In this document: positions 17,510-24,763 of the stretch, in pieces
Layout of the letters: the number at the start of each line of letters is the position of its first letter
Position numbering within the stretch: the stretch's first letter is position 1
Origin: Streptococcus suis
Lineage (GTDB): Bacteria; Bacillota; Bacilli; Lactobacillales; Streptococcaceae
Assembly (NCBI RefSeq): GCF_017601095.1
Contig: NZ_JAGFUX010000013.1
Location: 1-46,897, forward strand
Direction of reading: 5' to 3'
Length of the DNA stretch: 46,897 nucleotides
Made by a program: the position numbers and the translations under genes
Notes under the pieces: model-generated
The model's database searches: none
Told to the model about the DNA's origin: nothing
Seen by the model: the letters and a program-made list of their open reading frames with translations, nothing else

Positions 17510-17539
17510 AGAAAGCCCAGCACGGTGGCTAGGCTTTCT
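17510..17539 (-). terminator. Terminator after repeat T copy B
   Basis: AGAAAGCC/GGCTTTCT and AGC/GCT form a stem with one mismatch. The U run is short, and the -10 of the next gene starts directly after it. It ends the ruvB-GNAT-HAD unit. Confidence 0.65.
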
Positions 17540-17606
17540 AGGAGATTATATGAAAAAGAAAAGTTTTTGGATAAGGGTAGTATAGCCCGGTTTGCTTAAG
17601 ATTTCC
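17540..17606 (-). repeat. Repeat family T, copy B (short form)
   Basis: Has the GGAGATTATATGAAAAAG end and a TAGTATA plus CTTAAG end, but lacks the central hairpins of copies A and C, so it is about half length. It lies between the HAD gene stop and the terminator at 17510-17539. Confidence 0.6.
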
Positions 17607-18221
17607 TTAATCCTCAAATAATTCTTTGATTTTTAACAAATCTTTGATTTTGCGATTCAGCTCCACGCCCTCAATCTGGAGGTTGATACTCTGAATCCCT
17701 GCGTTGATAGCTGTTTCCACATCGAGCATACGATCACCGATATAGTGGGTATTTTCCTTATCCAGTCCGTATTTTTCGATGAGAAATAGCAGAGCTTCTG
17801 GACTTGGTTTGCGGGCAAATCCAGAATCGCTGGTCAAGATTTCTGTGAAATGGTGACGGACACCCAAATCCTCCAAAACCTGAAAAGCGTTGTCACTCTT
17901 GTGAGTATAGACAAAATTTTGAATACCTTTCTCTGCCGTCCAATCCAGAATTTCACGCGCACCAGCCATCAAGGGAATTTTCGTGTTTTTCTCCTTCAAG
18001 GAAGTCGCACGCACGCGATTGAGCTCATCACTATCCAGACCATATTTGTCTGCATCACGCACCAATAAATCTTTAACAGAATAGCGCAGAATAAATTGTT
18101 TGACTTCCTCACGGTCAAAAGGAAGTTTGTATTGTTCATAGGTTTCTTGAATTCCAGCCAATATCGCCTCATAGGAATCCAAGAGCGTTCCATCCAAATC
18201 CCAAATAAATGTCGGTGTCAT
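17607..18221 (-). CDS. HAD-superfamily hydrolase (phosphoglycolate phosphatase-like)
   Basis: A 204-residue cytosolic HAD phosphatase. Motif I DLDGT lies at residues 8-12 (nucleophile D8), the motif III lysine is in FARKPSPEAL, and motif IV is IGDRMLDVETAINAG. The cap lies between motif I and motif II, so it is subfamily I. The ATG at 18219-18221 is chosen because GGAG lies five bases upstream; an earlier ATG at 18236 would sit inside the upstream gene. The start follows the GNAT stop by one base (TAAGATG), so the genes are coupled. The substrate is unknown. Confidence 0.85.
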   Translation of the reverse strand: MTPTFIWDLDGTLLDSYEAILAGIQETYEQYKLPFDREEVKQFILRYSVKDLLVRDADKYGLDSDELNRVRATSLKEKNTKIPLMAGAREILDWTAEKGIQNFVYTHKSDNAFQVLEDLGVRHHFTEILTSDSGFARKPSPEALLFLIEKYGLDKENTHYIGDRMLDVETAINAGIQSINLQIEGVELNRKIKDLLKIKELFED

Positions 18222-18222
18222 C

Positions 18223-18969
18223 TTATCTCCATTCATATGCTCGATAGGGCTTGTCTAATTGGTAACCCAGCTTTTCAGCTAGTTTCAAGGATGTCAGGGT
18301 ATGGGCATCCCAGCTTGGATAGAGTCCGCGGTCTAAACAAGCTAAAATTAACTGAGCCGCACAGGCTTTTGCCAAACCCAGACCTCGATAGTCTTCCCTA
18401 GTATCCACTTCTATCTCAATCCCAGCTGAATAGCTGGCATAGGATGAAGCCCCTGAGACCACCTGTCCCTTATGCAAGATGACATAGCCCAGCCCCAAGT
18501 CCAAAAATTGTTCCACGTCTATATAATTTCCCACCAAATCCCGTGACCATTCCTCTACCAGACAAGCCTCGTACAGATTACGGTCAATCAGTTTCATATC
18601 AAAGCTTTCAGGCAAGTCATCAACCAGTTTCTGTAAATGCCCAAGGTCAAACTCAGTTTCCTTTTTCGTAGCGTATCGAGTAAAAAAACGAACTCCGTCT
18701 CCGTAAGTTTCTTCTATCAAGTCTGACCAGGCTTGGTTTTGGGGGACTAGAATAATATCCTTTCCCTCGCAGATTTTTAGCAAGTCTCGATGTGGCTGGC
18801 CAGCTAAAAAACCAAAGAAGCTCTGCCGTCCATAGAGAGCTAGAGCTGACTGGGGCAATTGGCTGTCATCAACATAAATGTCTCCCATGACACCTTCTAA
18901 ACAGGTCCAGATAATCGTCTCAGGCCAGTCTCCAAATAAACGAGCTATTTGTCTCATCTGCTCTGCCAT
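18223..18969 (-). CDS. GNAT-family N-acetyltransferase
   Basis: A 248-residue protein resembling the larger GNAT type (PF12746-like). The C-terminal half has the acetyl-CoA motif region: GIEIEVDTREDYRGLGLAKA at about residues 182-201, with RGLGLA as the pyrophosphate loop, then KLAEKLGYQLDKPYRAYEW at the end. The N-terminal half is not recognisable. Its ATG overlaps the ruvB stop (TAATG), placing it in the ruvB-GNAT-HAD operon. The acceptor is unknown; small-molecule acetylation is an inference from relatives. Confidence 0.8.
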   Translation of the reverse strand: MAEQMRQIARLFGDWPETIIWTCLEGVMGDIYVDDSQLPQSALALYGRQSFFGFLAGQPHRDLLKICEGKDIILVPQNQAWSDLIEETYGDGVRFFTRYATKKETEFDLGHLQKLVDDLPESFDMKLIDRNLYEACLVEEWSRDLVGNYIDVEQFLDLGLGYVILHKGQVVSGASSYASYSAGIEIEVDTREDYRGLGLAKACAAQLILACLDRGLYPSWDAHTLTSLKLAEKLGYQLDKPYRAYEWR

Positions 18970-19970
18970 TATTTTTCCGTATAGGGATAACCCAAGTGCT
19001 CGTAGGCCTTGGCTGTCGCAACCCGCCCTGTCCGTGTCCGCATGAGGAAGCCCTGCTGAATCAGGTAAGGCTCGTACATGTCCTCCACCGTCTCACGCTC
19101 CTCGGCGATATTAACCGACAGGGTGTTAAGACCGACGGGACCGCCACCGTACATCTCAATCATGGTGCGGAGAATCTTCTGGTCCACGTAGTCCAGCCCC
19201 TCGCGGTCCACATCCAGCATGGTTAGGGCCTTGTCTGTAATGGTGTCGTCAATCAGGCCGTCGCCCATAATCTGTGCGAAATCCCGCACCCGCTTGAGCA
19301 GACGGTTGGCGATACGGGGAGTTCCACGAGACCGACGAGCCAACTCAATAGCAGCTTCATGAGTAATCTCCATATCAAAGATATCCGCCGTCCGCTCGAC
19401 AATCTCCGTCAAATCAGCCAGTTCATAATACTCCATATGACCGGTGATACCAAAACGGGCTCGCAGGGGATTGGATAGCATACCCGCACGAGTAGTCGCT
19501 CCAATCAGGGTAAAAGGTGGTAACTCCAAATGCACGGAGCGGCTGGTTTCTCCTGCTCCAATCATAATGTCGATGTAGAAATCCTCCATAGCAGAGTAGA
19601 GAATTTCCTCTACCGCCATAGGCATACGGTGGATTTCATCAATAAAGAGGACGTCGCCAGGCTCCAAGTCATTGAGAAGGGCCACCAAGTCACCTGCTTT
19701 TTCAATAACAGGACCACTGGTCTGCTTGATATTAACGCCCAGTTCGTTGGCGATGACAAAGGCCATAGTGGTCTTCCCCAGACCCGGAGGGCCAAACAGA
19801 AGGGTATGGTCCAAGGCTTCATCACGGAGCTTGGCTGCCTCGATAAAGATTTTGAGCTGGTCCTTGACCTTGTCCTGACCGATGTATTCATTTAATTTCT
19901 GGGGACGCAGGGTACGTTCTACGTACTCCTCATCCTGCATTTGTTCCATGTCTAAAATTCGATTTGTCAT
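18969..19970 (-). CDS. ruvB: Holliday junction branch-migration ATPase RuvB
   Basis: RuvB is the hexameric AAA+ motor of Holliday junction branch migration and works with RuvA. With the ATG at 19968-19970 it has 333 residues. Walker A GPPGLGKT is at 60-67, Walker B DVLFIDE at about 106-112, and the sensor/arginine region GATTRAGML and NPLRARFG follows at about 157-174. A C-terminal winged helix closes the protein. The N-terminus [15 protein letters not shown] aligns with streptococcal RuvB as I remember it. It is the first gene of an operon with the GNAT and HAD genes. No ribosome-binding site precedes it. Confidence 0.97.
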   Translation of the reverse strand: MTNRILDMEQMQDEEYVERTLRPQKLNEYIGQDKVKDQLKIFIEAAKLRDEALDHTLLFGPPGLGKTTMAFVIANELGVNIKQTSGPVIEKAGDLVALLNDLEPGDVLFIDEIHRMPMAVEEILYSAMEDFYIDIMIGAGETSRSVHLELPPFTLIGATTRAGMLSNPLRARFGITGHMEYYELADLTEIVERTADIFDMEITHEAAIELARRSRGTPRIANRLLKRVRDFAQIMGDGLIDDTITDKALTMLDVDREGLDYVDQKILRTMIEMYGGGPVGLNTLSVNIAEERETVEDMYEPYLIQQGFLMRTRTGRVATAKAYEHLGYPYTEK

Positions 19971-19976
19971 AAAACT

Positions 19977-19985
19977 ATTATAGCA
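19977..19985 (-). promoter_or_regulatory. Extended -10 predicting a leaderless ruvB mRNA
   Basis: TG-C-TATAAT, then six bases (AGTTTT), then the ruvB ATG on the minus strand. Standard spacing puts +1 on the A of the ATG. The arrangement is the same as at the nucleotidyltransferase-like gene. Confidence 0.6.
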
Positions 19986-19994
19986 CAAAATGAA

Positions 19995-20021
19995 AATACC
20001 AGACTCAGTGAGTCCAGTATT
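19995..20021 (-). terminator. Terminator after repeat T copy C
   Basis: AATAC/GTATT and GACTC/GAGTC form a stem with a two-base internal loop, followed on the minus strand by TTTTCATTTTG. It ends the MerR-family gene, just before the ruvB promoter. Confidence 0.75.
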
Positions 20022-20023
20022 CT

Positions 20024-20164
20024 CAGGAGATTATATGAAAAAGATATGCCAGCCGTTTGAGCTTTAGCTCTTACGGATGACGATACTGAAATTCATTCAG
20101 TAAAAGTTTTCGCCATTTCTAGCTTGGATATAGTATAGCGCGCCAAACTTAAGGGAAACTAAAA
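20024..20164 (-). repeat. Repeat family T, copy C (complete)
   Basis: Contains, in plus-strand order, GGAGATTATATGAAAAAG, a CCG-GAGCT/AGCTC-CGG hairpin, a CTGAA/TTCAG hairpin, CATTTCTAGCTTGG, TATAGTATA, CGCCAA and CTTAAGGGAAACTAAA. AAGTTTGG and CCAAGCT can pair across the TATACTATAT segment on the minus strand. It sits between the MerR gene stop and its terminator. Confidence 0.8.
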
Positions 20165-20175
20165 CAGAATTCATT

Positions 20176-21444
20176 TTATTTATTTTCCACTATTCGCAAA
20201 AATCGCCCTAGAAAGTGCGCATCTAAATCGTTGTACTGACTGCCTTCTGCTGAACTTTCTTTGGGAATGCCCAGATTCATCAGCCGCTGATCAAATTCCT
20301 CTAGTTCTATGTAGCTATCAACTGGCACTAAATCCTGATTGGAAGTCGGCTGCATAAACACAAGTTCTTTTCCGTCAAGCTGGATACGGTAGCTAAACTG
20401 TCCCTGCTTTTTAGTTTCATCTAGGGTAAATACCTTGGTCCCAAATCCTGTCCAGACAGACTTGACATCACTGTAAAGACATTCCTTGGACGGTGCCAAC
20501 AGATTGATGTCGATAATCTGACTATCTGTCACTACTGTTGTGGTGGAAATGAGCAGAGTGGTCAACAAGACACCGCTACCTGCCAGACCCCAGCCGTATT
20601 TCCAAGGAAGTTTCACCAGCCTCGCCAGTTTTCCCAAAAGAAAAACAAGAAAAGCCATAATAAACGCCATGGAAACCTTGCCCAGACCAATCGAATACTC
20701 ATAGAAGAGCCAGTCGCTTGGCAGGAAGAAGGTTTCTGTCAACCAGCCGACAAAAACAAAATAAGCAATACCTCCCACAAGAGAGATTAGACCGATTGGA
20801 ATCCACCAGGCTTGACTACGGTTCTTCTGACGGACCTTGTCTCTATGTTTCCACCAGGTCACGAGATAATCTCGCCAGAGGAGCGTTATCCAAGCAGTTG
20901 CTAGTAGGGAAACCACGGCGAGTAGGAAAAGATTTTCCTGATGGCCTTGTTGTATTCGAGTAAACAACCAGAGAATTGGACCTGATAGCATCATGGTCTG
21001 CACGAGGGTCAGCCATATGCTTGGTAACAAGGCATCTTCTAGGTCTTGCTTTAAGTCTTGGAACTCACCGCTTTCCACAAAAGCAATGGAGTCCTGTGCT
21101 TCTTCCAACCAGTCGTCTTTCTTACCCAGATCCTTGACTACCTGACCAAGCAAGTCAACCTTGTCCACTAATTCCTCTACTTGCTGGTTGATTTCTTGCT
21201 GCTTCTCACGCAGGGCTGATTGCAATTCCTCCTCCGACAAGGTTAGAAGTCCTTGAATCTCTGCTAGGGAAAATTCAAAATAGCGGAGCAACTTAATCAA
21301 GCGAAGCTGACGTACATTTTCCTCTGAATAATTACGGTAATCGTTGAGCGGATTTCTCGCCACTTCAATCAAGCCCTTTTCTTCATACAGCCGTATCGCC
21401 TTAGTTGACAAGCCTGTCAACTTCTCCACATCTTTGACCTGCAT
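20176..21444 (-). CDS. Membrane-bound MerR-family transcriptional regulator
   Basis: A one-piece regulator of 422 residues. The N-terminal MerR helix-turn-helix and wing (residues 1-70: MQVKDVEKLTGLSTKAIRLY, then EEKGLIEV) is followed by a coiled coil (about 75-110) rich in Glu and Gln. Four to five hydrophobic segments follow between about 140 and 310, and the C-terminal domain (about 310-422) is probably outside the membrane or sensory. The start is the ATG at 21442-21444 with GGAGG six bases before it; a TTG two codons earlier is less likely. It is monocistronic, with a MerR-type promoter directly upstream. The signal is unknown. Confidence 0.85.
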   Translation of the reverse strand: MQVKDVEKLTGLSTKAIRLYEEKGLIEVARNPLNDYRNYSEENVRQLRLIKLLRYFEFSLAEIQGLLTLSEEELQSALREKQQEINQQVEELVDKVDLLGQVVKDLGKKDDWLEEAQDSIAFVESGEFQDLKQDLEDALLPSIWLTLVQTMMLSGPILWLFTRIQQGHQENLFLLAVVSLLATAWITLLWRDYLVTWWKHRDKVRQKNRSQAWWIPIGLISLVGGIAYFVFVGWLTETFFLPSDWLFYEYSIGLGKVSMAFIMAFLVFLLGKLARLVKLPWKYGWGLAGSGVLLTTLLISTTTVVTDSQIIDINLLAPSKECLYSDVKSVWTGFGTKVFTLDETKKQGQFSYRIQLDGKELVFMQPTSNQDLVPVDSYIELEEFDQRLMNLGIPKESSAEGSQYNDLDAHFLGRFLRIVENK

Positions 21445-21473
21445 AAGCAACCTCCATCTGTTTTGATAGTCCT

Positions 21474-21504
21474 AGCATACACTATTCCCCTAGGGATGAG
21501 TCAA
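21474..21504 (-). promoter_or_regulatory. MerR-type promoter and operator of the membrane MerR gene
   Basis: TTGACT (21499-21504) and TATGCT (21474-21479) are separated by 19 bases, longer than the sigma-A optimum. The spacer contains the dyad CCCTAGGGG. MerR-family activators typically bind such a dyad in a 19-20-bp spacer and unwind it, so autoregulation is likely. Confidence 0.8.
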
Positions 21505-21526
21505 GGATTTTTTGATTTTTTATACA

Positions 21527-21558
21527 AAAACAGTCAGCTAATTCTTACTGACTGTTTT
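21527..21558 (-). terminator. Terminator after repeat T copy D
   Basis: AAAACAGTCAG pairs perfectly with CTGACTGTTTT over 11 bp, followed on the minus strand by a TTTTTGTATAAAAAA region. It ends purB, before the MerR promoter. Confidence 0.8.
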
Positions 21559-21690
21559 CTGGAGATTATATGATACCTAGCTCTTGTCGCTTGCGACTTA
21601 GAGCTAGGGACACCTTTAGGTGAAAAGGAAGTCCGCTATTTCTAGCTTGGATATAGTATAACTCGCCAAGCTTAAGGGAAACTAAAAAAT
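21559..21690 (-). repeat. Repeat family T, copy D (alternative central hairpin)
   Basis: Shares the GGAGATTATATGA end and the long CTATTTCTAGCTTGGATATAG block with copy C, plus CTTAAGGGAAACTAAA. In the middle the hairpin is replaced by CCTAGCTCT/AGAGCTAGG enclosing GTCGC/GCGAC, followed by CACCT/AGGTG. It sits between the purB stop and the terminator. Confidence 0.8.
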
Positions 21691-21721
21691 TCTCTGGAAA
21701 ATCCAAAGAATTTTGATTTTT

Positions 21722-23014
21722 TTATAATCCAAGTCGTTCAAAGATGTCATCCACCCGCTTCGCATAGTAGTCTGGGTTGAAGAGTTCATCGATTTCTTCT
21801 TGACTGAGTTTAGCCGTCACGCGCTCATCCGCTTCGAGAAGGGGCTTGAAGTCCACTTGATTATCCCATGACTGCGCAGTTTTTGGTTGCACCAAGTCAT
21901 AGGCTTCCTCACGGGTCATACCTTTTTCAATCAAACTGAGCATGACACGCTGGCTGTAAATCAAGCCAAAAGTTGACTCCATATTGCGTTTCATATTTTC
22001 AGGGAAGACCGTCAAGTTCTTGACAATATTGCCAAAACGATTGAGCATATAGTTGATGAGGATAGTCGTATCCGGCGTGATAATCCGCTCCGCTGACGAG
22101 TGGGAAATATCACGTTCGTGCCAAAGCGCCACATTTTCAAAAGCCGTCACCAAGTGACCACGCACCACACGAGCCAGACCGGTCATATTTTCAGATCCGA
22201 TAGGGTTGCGTTTATGGGGCATAGCAGAGCTGCCTTTTTGGCCTTTGGCGAAATACTCTTCAACTTCACGTTGTTCAGACTTTTGTAGTCCACGGATTTC
22301 TGTCGCCATACGCTCGATGGACGTTGCAATCAAGGCTAAAGCTGAAAAATATTCTGCGTGGAGGTCGCGAGGTAGGACCTGGGTCGAAATTTCCTGCGGA
22401 CGAATGCCCAATTTGCCACAAACATACTCTTCCACAAATGGAGGAATGTTGGCAAAGTTTCCAACCGCACCTGAAATTTTTCCAGCCTCAACTCCCTTAG
22501 CAGCCACATCAAAACGCTCCATGTTGCGTTTCATTTCGCTATACCAAGTCGCCAATTTAAGACCGAAGGTCGTTGGCTCCGCATGAACACCATGAGTCCG
22601 CCCCATCATGATGGTGTACTTGTGCTCACGCGCCTTGTCGGCGATGATATTGGTAAAGTTCTCAAGGTCACGACGGATAATGTCGTTGGCCTGCTTGTAG
22701 AGGTAGCCGTAAGCCGTATCTACCACGTCGGTCGAAGTCAGACCATAGTGGACCCACTTGCGCTCCTCGCCAAGACTTTCCGAAACCGCACGCGTGAAAG
22801 CCACCACATCGTGACGGGTTTCCTCTTCAATCTCTAAAATGCGGTCGATGTCAAAAGTCGCCTTCTCACGAATCAAGGCCACATCAGCCTTCGGGATCTC
22901 GCCCAACTCAGCCCAAGCCTCATCTGCGAGGATTTCCACCTCCAACCAAGCCTTGTACTTGTTTTCTTCACTCCAAATAGCCGCCATCTCTGGGCGGGAA
23001 TAACGATTGATCAT
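21722..23014 (-). CDS. purB: Adenylosuccinate lyase
   Basis: Catalyses two steps, SAICAR to AICAR and adenylosuccinate to AMP, each releasing fumarate. The 430-residue cytosolic protein belongs to the fumarase/aspartase superfamily. The signature [10 protein letters not shown] lies at 262-271 with the catalytic Ser, and [10 protein letters not shown] at about 138-147 carries the second catalytic His. No ribosome-binding site is visible before the ATG; the sequence is CCTCTGTATCATAAACA-ATG, which is the edge of repeat R3. It is separated from purK by 181 bases and is not obviously in the same unit. Confidence 0.98.
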   Translation of the reverse strand: MINRYSRPEMAAIWSEENKYKAWLEVEILADEAWAELGEIPKADVALIREKATFDIDRILEIEEETRHDVVAFTRAVSESLGEERKWVHYGLTSTDVVDTAYGYLYKQANDIIRRDLENFTNIIADKAREHKYTIMMGRTHGVHAEPTTFGLKLATWYSEMKRNMERFDVAAKGVEAGKISGAVGNFANIPPFVEEYVCGKLGIRPQEISTQVLPRDLHAEYFSALALIATSIERMATEIRGLQKSEQREVEEYFAKGQKGSSAMPHKRNPIGSENMTGLARVVRGHLVTAFENVALWHERDISHSSAERIITPDTTILINYMLNRFGNIVKNLTVFPENMKRNMESTFGLIYSQRVMLSLIEKGMTREEAYDLVQPKTAQSWDNQVDFKPLLEADERVTAKLSQEEIDELFNPDYYAKRVDDIFERLGL

Positions 23015-23021
23015 TGTTTAT

Positions 23022-23150
23022 GATACAGAGGGCTTTAAGAAAGCGAGAGAAAAATAGGAAACTGACGCTGTGTGCTAGCACACAAGACAGTTTATCTTTT
23101 TTCCGACGCTTTTAGCCCGAGTTCAATTGCTCGAACTTACCCTCATTCCT
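23022..23150 (+). repeat. Repeat family R, copy R3, directly upstream of purB
   Basis: Starts with GATAC (23022-23026), eight bases above the purB ATG. Nested stems are AAAGCG/CGCTTT, GAAAAA/TTTTTC, AAACTG/CAGTTT and TGTGTG/CACACA. The right end has no clear GTATC, but GAGGG and CCCTC can pair. The right boundary is approximate. Confidence 0.7.
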
Positions 23151-23195
23151 TTCTATTTTTATATGTAATGGAATTCACTTGAACTTCGAATTCTC

Positions 23196-24263
23196 CTACA
23201 ACTCCACCTCAACATCCTCCCCCAACACCGTCACGTGTCCCATTTTGCGATTGTGCTTCGCTTCTAGTTTACCATAAAAGTGGGGATGGGCGGTAGGGTT
23301 TTCTTGAAGAAAGGTTTGGACTGCTTCCATGTCTTGTCCCAAAACGTTGATCATAACAGCTGGTGAAAGCAGGCGGATAGGGGGTAGGGGCTGGCCGAGA
23401 ATGCCTCGGATATGGGTATCAAACTGTGAAAAATCACAAGCTTCAATAGAATAATGCCCCGAATTATGTGGTCGAGGAGCGATTTCGTTGACCAGAATAT
23501 CCTGACCTGCCACAAACATTTCAACACAGAGGCTGCCTGCCAAATGGAGCTTGGCGGCGATTTGCAGGGCCATAGTTTTGGCTTTTTCAGCAAGTTCATC
23601 TGAAATACGAGCAGGCACGATGGTCTTGTAGAGAATATTATTGCGGTGGATATTTTCCTGTACAGGAAAGACGGTGTAGTCGGAGCCATTGCCAGACACA
23701 AGGACGGAGATTTCCAGGTCGAAATTCACAAACTCTTCCAAAACACACTCGGCAGAGTTGGCTAGTTGGCTAGCCTCTACCAGGTCCGCCGCTTCTCGAA
23801 TGACCTTCTGGCCATGTCCGTCATAGCCCCCAGTGGCTGTCTTCAAAACGTAGTTTTTGCTAAAGTCCAGACCTTCTAGGTCTAGGCTAGAAGTGACAAC
23901 CTTGTAGGGGGCGACTTGCACGCCAGCTTTTTTGGCCAAAAAATCCTTCTCAAAAATGCGGTTCTGGGAAATGCGGAGGAGGTCTGTCCCTTGAGGGAGC
24001 TGACCGTCCTTGATGACCGCGTCCAGTCCGTCTGCATCGACATTTTCAAACTCGTAGGTCAGGACATGGCACCGCTCCGCCAGCTGTTTGAGGGCCGCCA
24101 CATCGTGATAGGGAGCGACGATAACCTCGCTAACCTTGGAGGCTGGGCAGTCCGCCGCAGGATCCAGCGTGATCACCTTATGACCCATGTAAATAGCCGA
24201 AATAGCCATCATCTGACCTAGCTGACCGCCGCCGATAATTCCGATTGTCTTAGATGAGGTCAT
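23196..24263 (-). CDS. purK: N5-carboxyaminoimidazole ribonucleotide synthase
   Basis: An ATP-grasp ligase making N5-CAIR from AIR, ATP and bicarbonate. The 355 residues start [20 protein letters not shown] with the glycine-rich pre-ATP-grasp domain. The ATP-grasp core includes [16 protein letters not shown] (about residues 135-150), and [23 protein letters not shown] residues complete the active site. Its start overlaps the purE stop by 14 bases, as expected for the PurE/PurK pair. Confidence 0.98.
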   Translation of the reverse strand: MTSSKTIGIIGGGQLGQMMAISAIYMGHKVITLDPAADCPASKVSEVIVAPYHDVAALKQLAERCHVLTYEFENVDADGLDAVIKDGQLPQGTDLLRISQNRIFEKDFLAKKAGVQVAPYKVVTSSLDLEGLDFSKNYVLKTATGGYDGHGQKVIREAADLVEASQLANSAECVLEEFVNFDLEISVLVSGNGSDYTVFPVQENIHRNNILYKTIVPARISDELAEKAKTMALQIAAKLHLAGSLCVEMFVAGQDILVNEIAPRPHNSGHYSIEACDFSQFDTHIRGILGQPLPPIRLLSPAVMINVLGQDMEAVQTFLQENPTAHPHFYGKLEAKHNRKMGHVTVLGEDVEVEL

Positions 24264-24738
24264 CTGTCATCGCCTCCGCAATTTTTTCCTGTTCCTTGGC
24301 AAAATCTGCTAGCTGAGCTGCAATGGTTTGGTCTTCAATGGAGAGAATGCGAAGAGCTGTCAGGGCTGCGTTGGTGGCTCCTGCTTCACCGATCGCCATA
24401 GTCGCAACAGGGACGCCACCCGGCATCTGCACGATAGAATAGAGGGAATCCACACCACTCAGGGCACGGGATTGGACTGGGACACCGATAACTGGCAGGG
24501 TTGTCTTAGCTGCTACCATACCTGGCAAATGAGCCGCACCGCCCGCTCCTGCGATAATGACCTTTATGCCACGACCACGCGCCTCTTCGGCATGACGGAA
24601 CATGAGGTCTGGTGTGCGGTGGGCAGAGACCACTTTCTTTTCATATGCTACGCCAAATTTGTCCAGCACATCGGCTGCTTTTTTCATGGTTTTCCAGTCG
24701 GAACTAGAACCCATGATGATGGAGATTGGAATGTTCAT
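24250..24738 (-). CDS. purE: N5-carboxyaminoimidazole ribonucleotide mutase (class I PurE)
   Basis: Converts N5-CAIR to CAIR in step 6 of purine synthesis. The 162 residues contain the class I motifs IMGSSSDW (near residue 9), VSAHRTPD (with the active-site His at about 40-47) and [13 protein letters not shown]. It lies 25 bases after purD and overlaps purK. The presence of PurK confirms the bacterial two-enzyme route. Confidence 0.98.
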   Translation of the reverse strand: MNIPISIIMGSSSDWKTMKKAADVLDKFGVAYEKKVVSAHRTPDLMFRHAEEARGRGIKVIIAGAGGAAHLPGMVAAKTTLPVIGVPVQSRALSGVDSLYSIVQMPGGVPVATMAIGEAGATNAALTALRILSIEDQTIAAQLADFAKEQEKIAEAMTDDLI

Positions 24739-24763
24739 ACTTGTCTTTCCTTTTCTTTATCCC

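Noticed and set aside
16836..21690. TATAAT in the GGAGATTATATGA end of repeat T as a promoter
   Set aside because: The minus-strand TATAAT has no -35 at 16-18 bases and no extended -10, and a terminator follows at once.
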